A DNA stretch of 64,000 bases, from the NCBI GenBank assembly GCA_014773175.1, contig VXCM01000309.1, positions 1-64,000 of the forward strand, read 5' to 3'. Numbering within the stretch: the stretch's first letter is position 1; each line of letters opens with the position of its first letter. A program made the translations under genes and the position numbers. The notes under the pieces are model-generated. The model had not been told where the DNA came from. It was given only the letters and a program-made list of their open reading frames with translations, and made no database searches. This DNA comes from Lucifuga dentata. Lineage: Eukaryota > Chordata > Actinopteri > Ophidiiformes > Bythitidae. This document shows, piece after piece, positions 12,468 through 44,582 of this stretch.

Positions 12468-15400
12468 ATACACACACTCCTCTTGCCAAGCACAAGAATA
12501 AGTAAAGGATATCCTCTGAATTATTCTATAGTGCTATTTGTTCTCATTTCAGCCTGAAAATCCCTGACTCCACTTTCAATGAGAATAGTTAAGTGCTGGG
12601 TTAAGAGAAGCTGTATGTTGAACTGAGATAGCATTAAAATATCTTTTATTTTATCTCCTATGAAATGTGGGCATTTGCACATAGTATACTATTGTGAAAA
12701 TTACTAATTTAGTAAAGCTCAAAGAGGTCTGTGATTGGTACTTGAAGAAATTATTCATTGTACTGTAGTCATGCACAATATATCTTGTGGTATCATTGAG
12801 AAATATACATTAAGAGATCTAAAGAGAAAAACCAATCATATATGTTAAATGGCTCTAACTGAAATCTGCAATTTCGTAAACGAAGAGATCCAAGGTTCAG
12901 CTTTTACTTATTATCAGACTTTGTGATTCTTGCTGATGAACAGACAGAACATTTGGCAACGTTTGGTGTATTGATTGATTGGCTGAATGATGAATGAGAT
13001 ATCTTCTCTGCGTTGACTTCCACAGGAGCAAGGAGACACTCCAACAGCATCCCTCTTGAACCTGGAGCCCACTGAAAATTTTATAGAGGTGAAGTACTTC
13101 TTTATGACATCGACTTAACAGTATTTATATACACTTAATAGGTCCTTATGAAACAAAGTAGAGTCTGAACATTGGTTGCATCATCATCTGAATCATTTAT
13201 TTGCCCTCCATTTGCCCTCCATAACTGCAGACATTTGTGTTCAATTCCCGGCAGCTAATGTGACATTTTATATATTTAAAAGTTTGTTACTTAAAGAACC
13301 ATACCAGTGGTTTTGCATGTTTGAGCCATTATTTTTTCCAAATCCCCTAATTTTTGATACACCCACCTTAAAATTTTTATTTATTTATTTATTTTTTTTA
13401 GCTGTAAACACACACATTTGCATGTAGAAGGCATGGTCATTTTCATTTCTCTACTAAAAGCAGTTTTCTCCTGGGGTTATATTCCCTTGCTGAATATTCC
13501 GTAACTTCCAACAAAAAATAATAATGGTGTGGGGTTAACTGTGATGGTGGAGTACTCATCTCAAGCACGTTTCAAGTCTTCTCAAATTGATGTTTTATGA
13601 AATGAACTGAAATCAATGGGTGCCTGGAAGGTAGGAAAAATATTTCGAAAATTTTCATCTCTGGTCTTTTTTTTTTTTTTTTTAANTTTTTTTTTTTTTT
13701 TTTAATGGTTCGCATTAATGTGACATGTATGCAGGTTGTATTTACTGGCCTCAAACATGCAAAACCACCAAAATGTTCCTTAAAAGGTAATGTGGTCCCT
13801 TAAAGTACATAGTTATACAGATAGTGGCAGCATAAAGGAACAGCTACAGTTTTCACCAAGAGTTAATGTTCTACTTGATTAATACCTCAAAGTTTTGGGA
13901 AGTGCAGGCCTGTTGCTGAAGTATTGATCCAGCTCTGCTTGTTGTGTGGTGTGTAGGTCAGCCCAGCGACACAGAGGAGGATCAGGGCCTCGCTGTCTGA
14001 TCTGGACAACGAAGAGGCCATCGAAAACCTCTCGGTCCGCCAGCTGAAAGAGATTCTCGCCAGGAACTTTGTCAATTACTCTGGCTGCTGTGAGAAATGG
14101 GAGCTGCTGGAGAGAGTGCATCGCCTGTACAGAGAAACCCAGCAGAACAGGAAATCCAGTGAGTAAAAATATCCATACGATACCAATTGTGTAGATTTTG
14201 TGACTTTTTGTGACCAAAATTTCATATTATGATCTGAGATGTTATAAAAAAAATACTGCTTTTGCTTTGTTCCTTTAGTGGGAAATGTGAGCAGTAGCAT
14301 AACTGCAGGTATGGTTACTTTAATAATATTACGTGTTAAATGTCTACATGCAACTAACTAGCAAACATTATGTGGTAAAGAAGATTTTAATGCATAAAAA
14401 TCCTGCTGTGAATTACTGTTTTAAACTGACATATTTAATATATTTCAGACTAATAGTTGTTTTTTATTATTGCCTGTTCTCATATGTAAATGAAGTGGTA
14501 GCATATCCTCCACCTCTCTGCAACAGTGGAGTTGGAGGTAAGACGTTTATAATGAAAAAGCACTTCACAGCATGTTTTCCGGCTCCTCCATGAACACACA
14601 CTGTACACATGTGCATATACTGTATGTGTTATTTGTCTTTCCACAGAAACATTAAAACAGCCATTTGTAGTTTTATCATCCTATATATTATCCTTACCAC
14701 AAAATTCAGTTCAGCTTTTCTGTCTCTGATGTTTCTTTATCCATCTGCATCATCTCATCTCTCTGGTCTCTAAGAGCTTTAACCTCTTGATGAGCTTTCA
14801 TATTACTTTAGTGGCAGCATGTCTCCATCAGGTGTAATTACACTGTCAAGCATGATTCCTAGAGAGGCTCTTATTGGATATTAAAAGCTAGAGGATGATA
14901 TTAGCCTACTTAATGGGGAGATCCACGGGGAAACACACAAGCTGCAGCTGTATTGGCTTTTTCCCATGGCACAAGATGTGAGGATCCAGAGCCAAATTTA
15001 GGCCAGGCAGTTTATCAGTTAGCCACCAGACTTTTTACCTCTGTAAACCAGTGTGCTAATTAATTTGTGCTAGTTGAGAATATGATTTAGATTTATGTGT
15101 TTGTTTCCATCATTTACTGAGCAATCAAGGAAGAAAACAATGGCATCTTCACACTGTCCGGTCACTAGACCTTCATAAGAGATGTAGGTGAATAAGAGAC
15201 AATCAGAGGAATCAGATCCAGAGAACCAATCACAGGCTCCAAACAATCAATGATGCTAATAGGGAAAAATAGAAGACAAAGGACCAACACATAAATGTGG
15301 GGTCAAAGGAGGAATTAAGACCCATACAGCAATACATAAAAGTAGTATTGTAATGGGACGAACAACAACAGCAAATACATTTCATTCATTTGTACGTAGA

Positions 15401-16471
15401 TAGGACCATCTCAGAATACTCAACTAGAACTATATAGTTGCTCAAATCTTCCCCCAACAGGCTAATAGAAGCTAAAATTAACATTCAGAGCATCACTTAT
15501 ACTTCCTGATCTACGTTAATACCTTCGGGATCAAGAGTCCCTGGAGTAAAGATTGTTACATGCTTCCCTTCTTTTCAGTATTAAATCAGAGGTGGTACTG
15601 TGGCCTTTTCTATGCCAGAAAATCAGAGTGATGCAATGTAGTGACTCTTTTTATTAAAGTAGGCCACTTAAAAAGTGTTCAGTAATAATAATAATAATTT
15701 CTGTGGATTGTACTTTTGTGTTTATTCACATTGATAGGAATTATTTTGTTTACCCAAAATGAAAATGATTAAAAAATTAAGCTTTGATTTTCTCCTGATT
15801 CTCTGTCTAGTTTAAGGATTGATAGTTTGGTTGATCATTGATTGAAACTATTTCTTTTATGGGTTACAGTCTCTTTAAGTGTATGCACAGTGCGTGATAG
15901 TCATGATAGTCTCTTCATTCTTTGTTGTGAGGTAGCACCAATCACCGAAGCTCATGTTATTTCCAGAACAATAGTTTAGTAGAACTGAACTGAACCAGCA
16001 AAGCAGTTTTGCATAACAGATAGAATTTATTTGGTACTGGCAAGCAAAACATTTTATAAAACAGACTATGATACTAAATGACAGCTATTGCCTAATTTGC
16101 TGGTGAATGTTAGTGTGGATTATTCCAGGACTGTATTCTGTGGTGGAAGAAGAATTCAGATCTTTAAAGATTCTTAGTGCATTGCCATTCCAAATTGTGA
16201 GAAAAGGGGGGGAATCACCAAACTTTTTTTTCTTAAGTACAGCACTTGAGGAAATGTTCTTTAACGTTGCATCTTTTCGCCCACAGATGGCATCCAAGCT
16301 CAGCTGGGATCTGACGACAACCTGTGTCGCATCTGCATGGACGCCATCATCGACTGTGTCCTACTGGAATGCGGTCACATGGTAACCTGCACCAAATGCG
16401 GAAAGAGGATGAGCGAGTGCCCCATCTGCAGGCAGTACGTAGTGCGAGCCGTGCATGTCTTCAAGTCCTAA
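2451..16471 (+). CDS. rnf34: E3 ubiquitin-protein ligase RNF34 (CARP1), seven coding exons
   Basis: Coding exons: 2451-2456, 8025-8308, 10744-11229, 13026-13088, 13957-14158, 14279-14308 and 16287-16471. All have GT-AG borders and phases agree once a 65-base assembly duplication in exon 2 is removed, giving about 396 residues. The first exon encodes only Met-Lys, joining to [16 protein letters not shown] as in vertebrate RNF34. Order of domains: FYVE-like zinc finger from Cys62/Cys65 into exon 3, a SAP-like helix pair ([10 protein letters not shown]), an acidic poly-Glu tract (about 161-194), a second SAP-like module ([17 protein letters not shown]), and a C-terminal C3HC4 RING at 349-383 ending in the family tail AVHVFKS. 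RNF34 is known to ubiquitinate caspases-8/10, p53-pathway proteins and PGC-1alpha. The paralogue rififylin (rffl) was considered, but the N-terminus, the FYVE sequence and the kdm2b/orai1 neighbourhood favour rnf34. Confidence 0.95.
3112..3155. repeat. CAT/ATC trinucleotide microsatellite
   Basis: A run of CAT units with a few interruptions lies in rnf34 intron 1. A related GATGATGAAGATGATGATG stretch lies about 100 bases upstream. Frames through it give Ile/Ser/Met runs with no gene context. Confidence 0.85.
6170..6707. mobile_element. Short inverted-repeat transposon (MITE-like), copy F, degenerate left end
   Basis: The right end reads CATGCAAAATCACCAGTATGGGCCTTTAA, matching the right termini of the other family copies in this window. 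The left end (TTGAAGGCAATACTGGCG) is a diverged form of the same terminus. The interior shares the family text about updating 'CACCGGGGAATGTAGTCCCAGGAGAA' style blocks around 6440-6460. It lies in rnf34 intron 1, has no open reading frame, and is non-autonomous. Confidence 0.7.
7540..7608. repeat. CT dinucleotide microsatellite
   Basis: An almost uninterrupted CT run with a GTCTGT interruption near 7581, in rnf34 intron 1. Confidence 0.95.
7959..8006. repeat. Pure GT microsatellite (24 units) abutting a splice acceptor
   Basis: Forty-eight bases of uninterrupted GT end only 18 bases before the rnf34 exon 2 start at 8025 (acceptor CCCATAG). The region where a polypyrimidine tract is expected is therefore mostly GU in the transcript. 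Confidence 0.95.
8086..8214 (+). other. Assembly duplication: 64-base exact copy joined by a single N
   Basis: Bases 8086-8149 and 8151-8214 are identical and separated by one N at 8150, inside rnf34 exon 2. The extra 65 bases shift the frame. Removing one copy and the N restores continuous RNF34 coding, from the [11 protein letters not shown] segment to [15 protein letters not shown]. The duplicate is read as two contigs with an unmerged overlap and not as biology. Confidence 0.93.
9178..9430. repeat. TACGA/GATAC pentanucleotide array followed by a retroposon-like tail
   Basis: A TACGA-type array with decaying units (9178-9256) runs into ACAACTTTATTTATCCTTCAAGGGGCAATTCC. This resembles the 3' end shared by many fish non-LTR retroposons, where a tandem satellite tail abuts a 'TTTATTGATCC...GGGGAAATT' terminus. 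No coding region is present. The family assignment is an inference from memory of that common terminus. Confidence 0.6.
11440..11740. repeat. Interspersed repeat fragment, probable retroposon remnant
   Basis: The segment includes TTGGAGACGTTTCACCACTC, CATCCAAGTAGCTTATTCAG and, further on, AACTGAAGAAGCC. In my memory these words recur across teleost genomes and transcripts as part of a dispersed element. It sits in rnf34 intron 3. No intact frame is present and the class is uncertain. Confidence 0.5.
12415..12460. repeat. CA dinucleotide microsatellite
   Basis: A pure CA run of about 23 units in rnf34 intron 3. A long poly-T run lies about 180 bases upstream near 12230-12262. Confidence 0.95.
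13291..13785. mobile_element. Short inverted-repeat transposon (MITE-like), copy A
   Basis: It begins TTAAAGAACCATACCAGTGG and ends with the mirror text ACCACCAAAATGTTCCTTAA. The terminal 35-40 bases are inverted copies of each other (TTTTGCATGTTTGAGCC against GGCCTCAAACATGCAAAA). A single N within poly-T at 13686 marks an assembly join inside it. No transposase frame is seen. It lies in rnf34 intron 4. Confidence 0.8.
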
Positions 16472-18475
16472 AACTGTCTGTGCACGCCAAAGCCGCCCCA
16501 GGCATGCACATGGGCCGAGTCCTGAATGATCAATGAGGATGAACTGCTGTGCATGATGTCTCGTAGGGCTGGTTGCTGCAGCAGGCATGCAGGCGTGGTC
16601 CTTGAAACCCGACTGCCTGTTGTCTAACACGGTTTGTCGTCCCCTCCCCCCCCCAACTAATGAACTCATGATCCAGTCTCACTCCTCTCACTGCTGCGGA
16701 CCATCATCACCTGCACCAGGATGCTCACAGATGAAGCCCTCCATCACTTTCCACTCTCCATTCTCCGTTGTGTTTCCTTTGAGACTTCAGTTTCCTGATT
16801 TTACTAGCAGGAGAGGAGAGGAGGCAGTCACATGGATACTTGACGTGGGCTGGGTTGCTCTGTGTGTTGGAGAGTAGCAGCGGGGTGTGATGAAAAAATA
16901 TAAGATCCCAGGGTTAGAGTCGGTACGGTTTACACAGTCATGCCACATGACATTGTGTTATCTCCCTCAGTGTTTTTTGAAGATGTGCAATATAAAAATA
17001 ATGAGACTTAAATGTGTTTTAGTACATGCGTAACCATTAATCACAATACAAGCACCTGGTCATCTCGTCTCACACCCAGGAGGGTGTAAGGTGCCAAACT
17101 TCATGCCTTGAGTTGGTATTTCACAGAATCTGCATCACATAACCAGCAACATAAACCACGGTAATTTACATGTTTTTTCCAATGAACACTAGGAATTTAA
17201 ATGTACACCAAAAATGTATTATTACTGTTGCACCTGTTCAGTTAAAATTGTGCAGAGACGTGAAGAGCACTGAGGTCATACTGAACAAGACCGTTCCTGC
17301 TGTGTGATGTCATCATCGCTCCCATGACATTTTTACCTATTTTTACAAGATCTAGACATCTTTCTGAATTTTAACATCAAGCAATATCATTCCAAGTCAG
17401 CATGGATGAAGTGTCTTTTTTGCTAGTGTTTTTATGGCCAATTGTTTTCGGTTTTTACAGATTTAAGCTCAAAATAATACCCAGAATTTTTTTTTTAGCT
17501 TAAACCAATTTCCAACTGGATTTTATTTTCCCTCGTAGTCGTAGTCATGGTTCCAGCTTGGAGAAAACTGAATTTCCTGAATTTCCTCCAAGTTAACTGT
17601 GAAACTACAGTTTGTGCTGCACATAATGTTGGATTTTTGTTTTATATTATTTTTTTCATTCAATTTTCTCCTGTTTTTTTTTAAATTCAAAGTATTATCA
17701 AAAAAAAAAAAATCTGGGATTTCTTTTTTTAACAAAACCGAAAATAATCAGCCACACTGAATAATGTGTGGAAACTTCTACAGTAGATATCAGGTGCTAC
17801 TTCCTCTGTTCTGAGCATCAAATATCTGTTATACAGTGAGAGGAAATAGATCCTCCAACCTGTTTTATTTAACCTGTTATGCAAAGGAAACGTTTGTTTT
17901 CTTGTCATGAGATCCGTTTACTTACTTTCTACTAAAACGAAATATCTACATATGCCTGTGGTATGTTAACATAGACAAAAAAAAAAAAAAAAANAAAAAA
18001 AAAAAAAAAGCTGAATTGCTGTAACAGTGAAATGCATAGATAGCTTCTATTGTTGTTTACTGATAAGTTACTAAATGTATATTTTTCAATTTAATCGGGA
18101 AACCTGATCTAATTTGTTTCAAATACAAATTCTTAGGTTGAAATTTTTCAGAATGTATATCTGCTCTTTTCAATCAGATGAATTCCTCAGTCTTCTGATT
18201 TGTCACTTCTCACATTAAAGTCTTGTCATGGTTTCTAGCAGTTTTTTTGTCGCCTGCTTCCGATCCAAAATTGCCACCAGGCACCGTAACAAACGCTGCT
18301 ACTCTGCACGTCTGTTTGTTGATGCTGCTGTTTCTCAAAGATGTCATTCATGGGCAGCTATATCAGAGTAGGAGGATATCATGAGCACTCACAGTCCTGG
18401 ATCTTTATATTTTGGAATGTTGAAACTTTTTATTTTGGTAAAGAAGAGAAAGTGATTTATTAGATTCAATAAAAT
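16472..18475 (+). other. rnf34: rnf34 3' UTR and candidate polyadenylation signals
   Basis: Non-coding sequence follows the RNF34 stop. Hexamers that could end the transcript are ATTAAA at 18214-18219 and AATAAA at 18468-18473. A poly-A stretch with a single N (17994) interrupts the region. No other gene is seen. The exact 3' end needs transcript data. Confidence 0.6.
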
Positions 18476-18777
18476 GCAGTATTACAAACCAGTAAAAACA
18501 CTCATGCTCTTATTTCTGTAAGCCTTGAGTTTTAGCGTCTGATCTCATTGTCAAATTCAGACATTTTCTCCCAGATTTGAAAACTCATTAAGTGAGATCA
18601 AATGTGATCTGGAATTAAATTTGAGGATTTTGGGGCTACTGTTGGGTGCTATAAGAAAACCAGGGAGTATATATATGTATGAAAGATTAATGTTGATTTC
18701 TTTCAGCCATAACAGTAGCTGGAAAAAAAATCACAACTACTGAAAGTAATGATTTTAATATTCAGTATTAAAAAACT

Positions 18778-19303
18778 TTAAAGGACCAGACTGGTGGTTT
18801 TGTGTGTTTGATCCCAATAAATCTAACCTGTGTATATGTTATACTACTGCCAACCATTTTCAAAAGCATAGTATTGGGGTGGTAAATCTTTGAATTGTCT
18901 TTCCCACCTTCCAGACCGTCATTGGTTTCAGTTCATTCCAGGATGCTATTTTAATCAACTTGTAGAAACTTTAAACGTGCTTGAGATAAATAATCCATAA
19001 ACAAGCTATTATTTTTTGTCTTAATTACTTAATTTAACACAATGGAAGTTGTACATGGAAGAAAATGTATGTCTCCACCAGCGGATATAGTCCCAGGAAA
19101 ATTAAAACGGTCATGCCTTCTCCATGTGTTAGCAGGCAAAACATTACATTTTAAGGTGGAAGCATCACTTGTGCATTTGATTTTGAAAGATTAGGCGATT
19201 TGGAAAAATAACTGTTTTGAAAAATGGTTGGCAGTAATCTAATGTGTATGCAGGTTGTATTAATTGGGCTCAGACATGAAAAACCACTGGTGTGGTCCTT
19301 TAA
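18778..19303. mobile_element. Short inverted-repeat transposon (MITE-like), copy B
   Basis: The left end is TTAAAGGACCAGACTGGTGG and the right end ACCACTGGTGTGGTCCTTTAA, flanked by TTAA on both sides. The interior contains the shared family blocks (TTCCAGACCGTCATTGG and TCTCCACCAGCGGATATAG). It is 526 bases long with no frame. It lies between the convergent rnf34 and kdm2b genes. Confidence 0.85.
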
Positions 19304-19414
19304 AACCTTATTTCTTAATGACACCAATGTTATTTGTGAATAATTTGTCACAATAACACAATTTATATAGATTTCAATTCTTTTGATTCTCTGCAGAAAT
19401 TTCCATCTGGAGTT

Positions 19415-19428
19415 CCACCAGGGGGCAC
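19415..19428 (+). promoter_or_regulatory. CTCF-like insulator motif between convergent genes
   Basis: CCACCAGGGGGCAC matches the vertebrate CTCF core consensus at essentially every position. It lies between the rnf34 3' end and the kdm2b 3' end. The match is seen directly. Binding is an inference. Confidence 0.6.
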
Positions 19429-19965
19429 TTCAAATGCCAACAGTGGTACATGTATCACATTTGAGAACCACAGCTTTTAAAAAAGTTCATCACTTCCATG
19501 TTAATAGATACATGTTAACAAGAAAGGACCACGTTCACAGAGATCATTATTTAAATGAATTTAATATCTCAACTGTCATATGTAATTCTTCCTATAGCCT
19601 TTACGTATACATTGTGTACAGGTAGGCCATTTACATTATGTACTAAACATTTCTGGGAGACATGGTTACTGCATGTTTCATTGAAAAAAAACTGAATGTA
19701 CTGCCCTTCACTAAACTGTGTATCAAAAGTAAACTTAGCAAGACTATTTGCTTTATAAAAAAAAAAAAAAAAAANAAAAAAAAAAAAAAAAGAAAGAAAA
19801 TACAAACATATTAAAACTGTGAAGGCTGAAATTTCTTTGATGAATTTAAAATAACTCAATACCAATATTTAAGAATTCTTTATATCTCAAAGATGTTAAA
19901 CACAGGCATAAGAACAATCGTTTGGACAATGTGTTATCCCTCTACAGTCCTATATAACAAAGGTT

Positions 19966-20155
19966 TTAGTAAACAAATGACAAGTGCTGAAAAAGGTTTA
20001 TTTTAGTGGAATTTCCCAGAGAATATATAATGAACAATGTCCAGGACAGCACGATCATGAAGACTTCCACCCAGATGTTATTTGCAAGGCGTCTTTTTTT
20101 CATCTTCTCCAGACGGAACAGGCTGAAGGACACAGGAGACGGGCTTAAACTCACA
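19966..20155 (-). CDS. Candidate orphan terminal exon with a C-terminal membrane anchor
   Basis: On the minus strand a strong acceptor (GGTTTTATTGCAG) ends just above 20155 and opens a frame that runs to TAA at 19966-19968. It encodes about 62 residues: a basic segment (RLEKMKKRRLANN), a hydrophobic helix (WVEVFMIVLSWTLFIIYSLG) and a short polar tail (NSTKINLFQHLSFVY). Incoming phase would be 2. The layout, with a Trp-led helix ending in FIIY followed by an Asn-x-Phe tail, recalls the anchors of LEM-domain inner nuclear membrane proteins such as emerin and LAP2-beta. That resemblance is by eye only. No partner exon was found between it and kdm2b's last exon. It could be an alternative kdm2b 3' exon, a stranded exon of a lost gene, or chance. 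Confidence 0.3.
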
Positions 20156-21071
20156 CTGCAATAAAACCAAGCAGCTTATACGCCATATTTGACTTTATGA
20201 CAGAGTTACTCAAGCTCAGGCAAAAACAGTCTGGTATTAAAATAAAAACATCAAAAAATGATTTACGTCAAAGCCTTTTATCTATTTCTGATTGTACAGG
20301 CCTGGGCCCATACTTCAAACTATTTAGAATTTAATACAAAGCAAAAGATTCTTCTTTCTGCCTATGACCATTTATACTCAGGAGTTGCAAACTGTCACCA
20401 ACAATTTCCTGTGTAATTCAGCCTGTTGTGTATTTTACGATAAAACAGATCCTATCTTGTTGTGTGTCACGTGAAAGAAATCCATCTTGTCCACAATATA
20501 AAATGTAATAATCCAAGTCCTGGACACTGTTGGTTCTTTATTTGTTGCAAGATTCAGCACCGAGTCTCAGTTTTTACTTTATGGAGTTGAGCATATTTCT
20601 TTTCATTCAGGTTATTCAGAGTAGATAATATCTCAGATAAAGATAGATGATTATATTTTGGATAGTTATTAAATCTATTGTTTGTGGTGTATTAGATGTA
20701 TTAGCTGCATGCAGAGCTAAAAGGATTCTCTTCACAAAGCACCGATAATACAAAAAAGTGCTGTGTTTGGAGACAAAGAGATTTTAGTACACAGATACAG
20801 CATGTCTGAAACTGTAAGTACAATTAGCATTTTAGCTTTGAAAAAATATGCTATATACAATGTATACTATATATAGTATATGTTTGTGAATACATTCACA
20901 TGTATTCATATCTGTCAGTGCAAATACTTTTAAAACTTTTCTTTTAGACATCTCATCAAAAGGGACGCAGTCATATTGTATGCAGTCCTACGGAAAACAA
21001 AACGTATAGTACCTTTGCTCAATAGGAAATAGAACACTGGCACATACAATAAAATACAAAAAAAAAAAAAC

Positions 21072-21450
21072 NAAAAAAAAAAAAACACACACACAAACAT
21101 AAGCTAGCATCCTACTGTTTGGCAACAAATTATGATACCTCTGCCTATCAACAATAAAGCAGACTGATTATCAGTTTAAATGGTACTATATGTACACTGG
21201 TGCTTTCAATCCTGCACATAAATGTATGAAACATTATTCTTATACAAAAATATCACTCTATAATGCATTATTAACTTTGTATTTGAACAAAAAATAGTCT
21301 ATGATCACCAAAACATAATCATGGTACAGTAAATAGACACTCCATATAAAGAAATAAATAACTTATAAACAGGTGCAAAGGTTTCAGAAAAACAACAGTG
21401 ACAACAAAACATTTCTGCAGTGATCTAGCAAAAAAAAAAAAAAAAAAAAN
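21072..21450. other. Two poly-A runs interrupted by single Ns
   Basis: Single Ns at 21072 and 21450 sit in the middle of long A runs, downstream of the kdm2b stop on its strand. They are unresolved homopolymer joins and not sequence features. Confidence 0.8.
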
Positions 21451-21486
21451 AAAAAAAAAAAAAAAAAAAGTGGTCTTCTGCTCGCC

Positions 21487-21492
21487 TTTATT
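21487..21492 (-). terminator. kdm2b: Proximal polyadenylation signal of kdm2b
   Basis: On the minus strand AATAAA lies about 225 bases after the Kdm2b stop codon and is followed within 20 bases by a long T-rich tract, a typical arrangement for cleavage. A more distal AATAAA (20537-20542) is also available. Confidence 0.5.
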
Positions 21493-21715
21493 GGACAAAA
21501 TTTTCTATTTTTACAAAAGCAATCAGGCTTAGCAGCACAGGTTCCCTTTACGCCAAGCTTTACACAAACAGACGAGGCCTCCGTCCTGTTCAGTAGTCCG
21601 CAGATGCTCATGAAACACAGCATCGTTCCCCGCAGGCACACAGTCGTCTGCTGCCTTCGTGTGGACAGTAGTTTCACCACTCGTGAACGTCTCAAAGTCT
21701 TCAAAGCTCCTCTGC

Positions 21716-42862
<21,147 letters not shown>

Positions 42863-44582
42863 CCTCTACTATCGGTGTTTTCCAGCCCCTCACTTCAGGA
42901 ATCGCATCATCCTGTGCAGCGAAGTTAAAGAAGCTCTTAGCACGCTTTTCTGCTTCAAAACAAGGGAACCATGTTTGTTGTGTGTGACGTCATCGCCACC
43001 GAAGAGAACCAAAACATTGGACAGCGTCAGGCCGTGTCAGCTCGCTGCTTTTCAACTCCGTTTACCGAGAAAAACGTTAATCACAGCAAACACGATCAAT
43101 ATTGGAGATGAAAGCAATAAGCACACCGTTTTGAAACCTGTTACCAAAGTGTTTTAGTGCGTTTTGTTGTGAATAAGGGACGATTCCATATAACAAAATA
43201 AGCTCCAATGCGCTTTCATTCATTCCTTTTTATCCAACATTATTTCAACCAGTAAATAGTACAAAGTATATTACAGTCCAAACGCTTGCATGAATAAGCA
43301 TTCAAAATGACAATATAAGAATTTATCTGAACATGTCAGGTAAAACAATATAGGGAAAAGAAAAAACATAAACCCAAAATGTCAATACATAGGGTTGAAT
43401 GAGCAAATCTGCTCAACTTAGACACAAACTTGAGACTTAACATGAGGCGACCACATTTGTATAAGTAAGAATAATTTCTTAAATTCACTTTTTAATGAAT
43501 TTAAAGGTGGTTTCACTTTTCGTTTCACTTTTCCATTTACAAAGGATACATATGATACCCATGATGAATAGACATGAAAGATTTTCCATATAAGCTAAAA
43601 CGCGAATCAAATGGTGGAATATTCATCGATTTAAGACTGACCAATCTGACCAAACTGAATGTAACTTAATAGAAAATATGTTAATTCGTTCTCTGGTTCT
43701 TGAAGACAAAACCAGTACAGAAAAAGTTTAAAGTATCTGCTTTTATTAGTCTATTAGTTAGATTTTGAGTCTCTTAGGAAATTAAAAACAAAAAACAAAA
43801 CAAAACCATTTTATCTTTTATAATGTCATCTCCCCAGAGTAAATCAGTACACTTAATAGATGTATTTGAATAAATAAGTCGGGGATATGTTATTGATTTA
43901 CAGATTTAAGTGAACTCCTTTTAACCCAAATTTGTCAGTGAATGAATTAAACTGCAAAAGCCTGCCTTTATCATCTAACAGATCAACAATAAATATTTTC
44001 ATATCAAGCAGATAATTGTAAGAAATCTTTTGTTCCACAGGGTGGAGCTATAGGAAGTTATTGGTAAATCTAAGGGAATCATTCCTCATCTGACAGGAAG
44101 TAATCTTGAAACTTCAAAATCGTACCTTAAGAAAACTCCAACCACCCTAGTTTTAATTAACATCATGGAGTGTTACATAAAAGCTTTTATTAGGTTTCAT
44201 TTTAAATGGAGTTGGCCTGCATCACGTGGACAAATGAAGCTATCCGATTGGCCGCTCAAGTTGACCATTAACGCACAATGACTGAATAATTACTTAAAGA
44301 TTAACAAAGAGCTGAGTTGTATATCTGCAACTGTGTGTGTGTGTGTGTGTGTACACGCGTTCACCCAGAAACGGATGTGCGCGCGCAGACTTGTGGGTAA
44401 TGCAAGGTGCGGGTGCCACAGTCAGTAACACGCTGGAGGAAAAAATAGCTTGTAGGTTTGTCAGCTGGCGCGGTGAAGCGTTTAGGCTTGTGAACGGGTG
44501 ACATGCTGAAAGATAGTTTCTGTCGTGTTCCGCAGTAAAACAAAACAAAAAAGAAACTACGTTTTTCATCAGAGGCGCAAAA
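42863..44582. other. Head-to-head intergenic region between kdm2b and orai1
   Basis: 1.7 kb separates the two start codons and must contain both promoters and 5' UTRs. No further coding exon is seen. The 42840-43000 part is relatively GC-rich. The middle is AT-rich, and a GT run lies at 44333-44352 shortly before orai1. An in-frame TAG at 44514-44516 upstream of the Orai1 ATG limits any N-terminal extension within this exon. Confidence 0.6.

Noticed and set aside
2451..16471. rnf34 as a pseudogene because of the frameshift in exon 2
   Set aside because: The shift is caused by an exact duplication around a single N; all other exons are intact with correct splice sites.
2451..16471. Assignment of this gene to rififylin (rffl)
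   Set aside because: The N-terminal [11 protein letters not shown] segment, the FYVE-like finger and synteny with kdm2b and orai1 fit rnf34 better.
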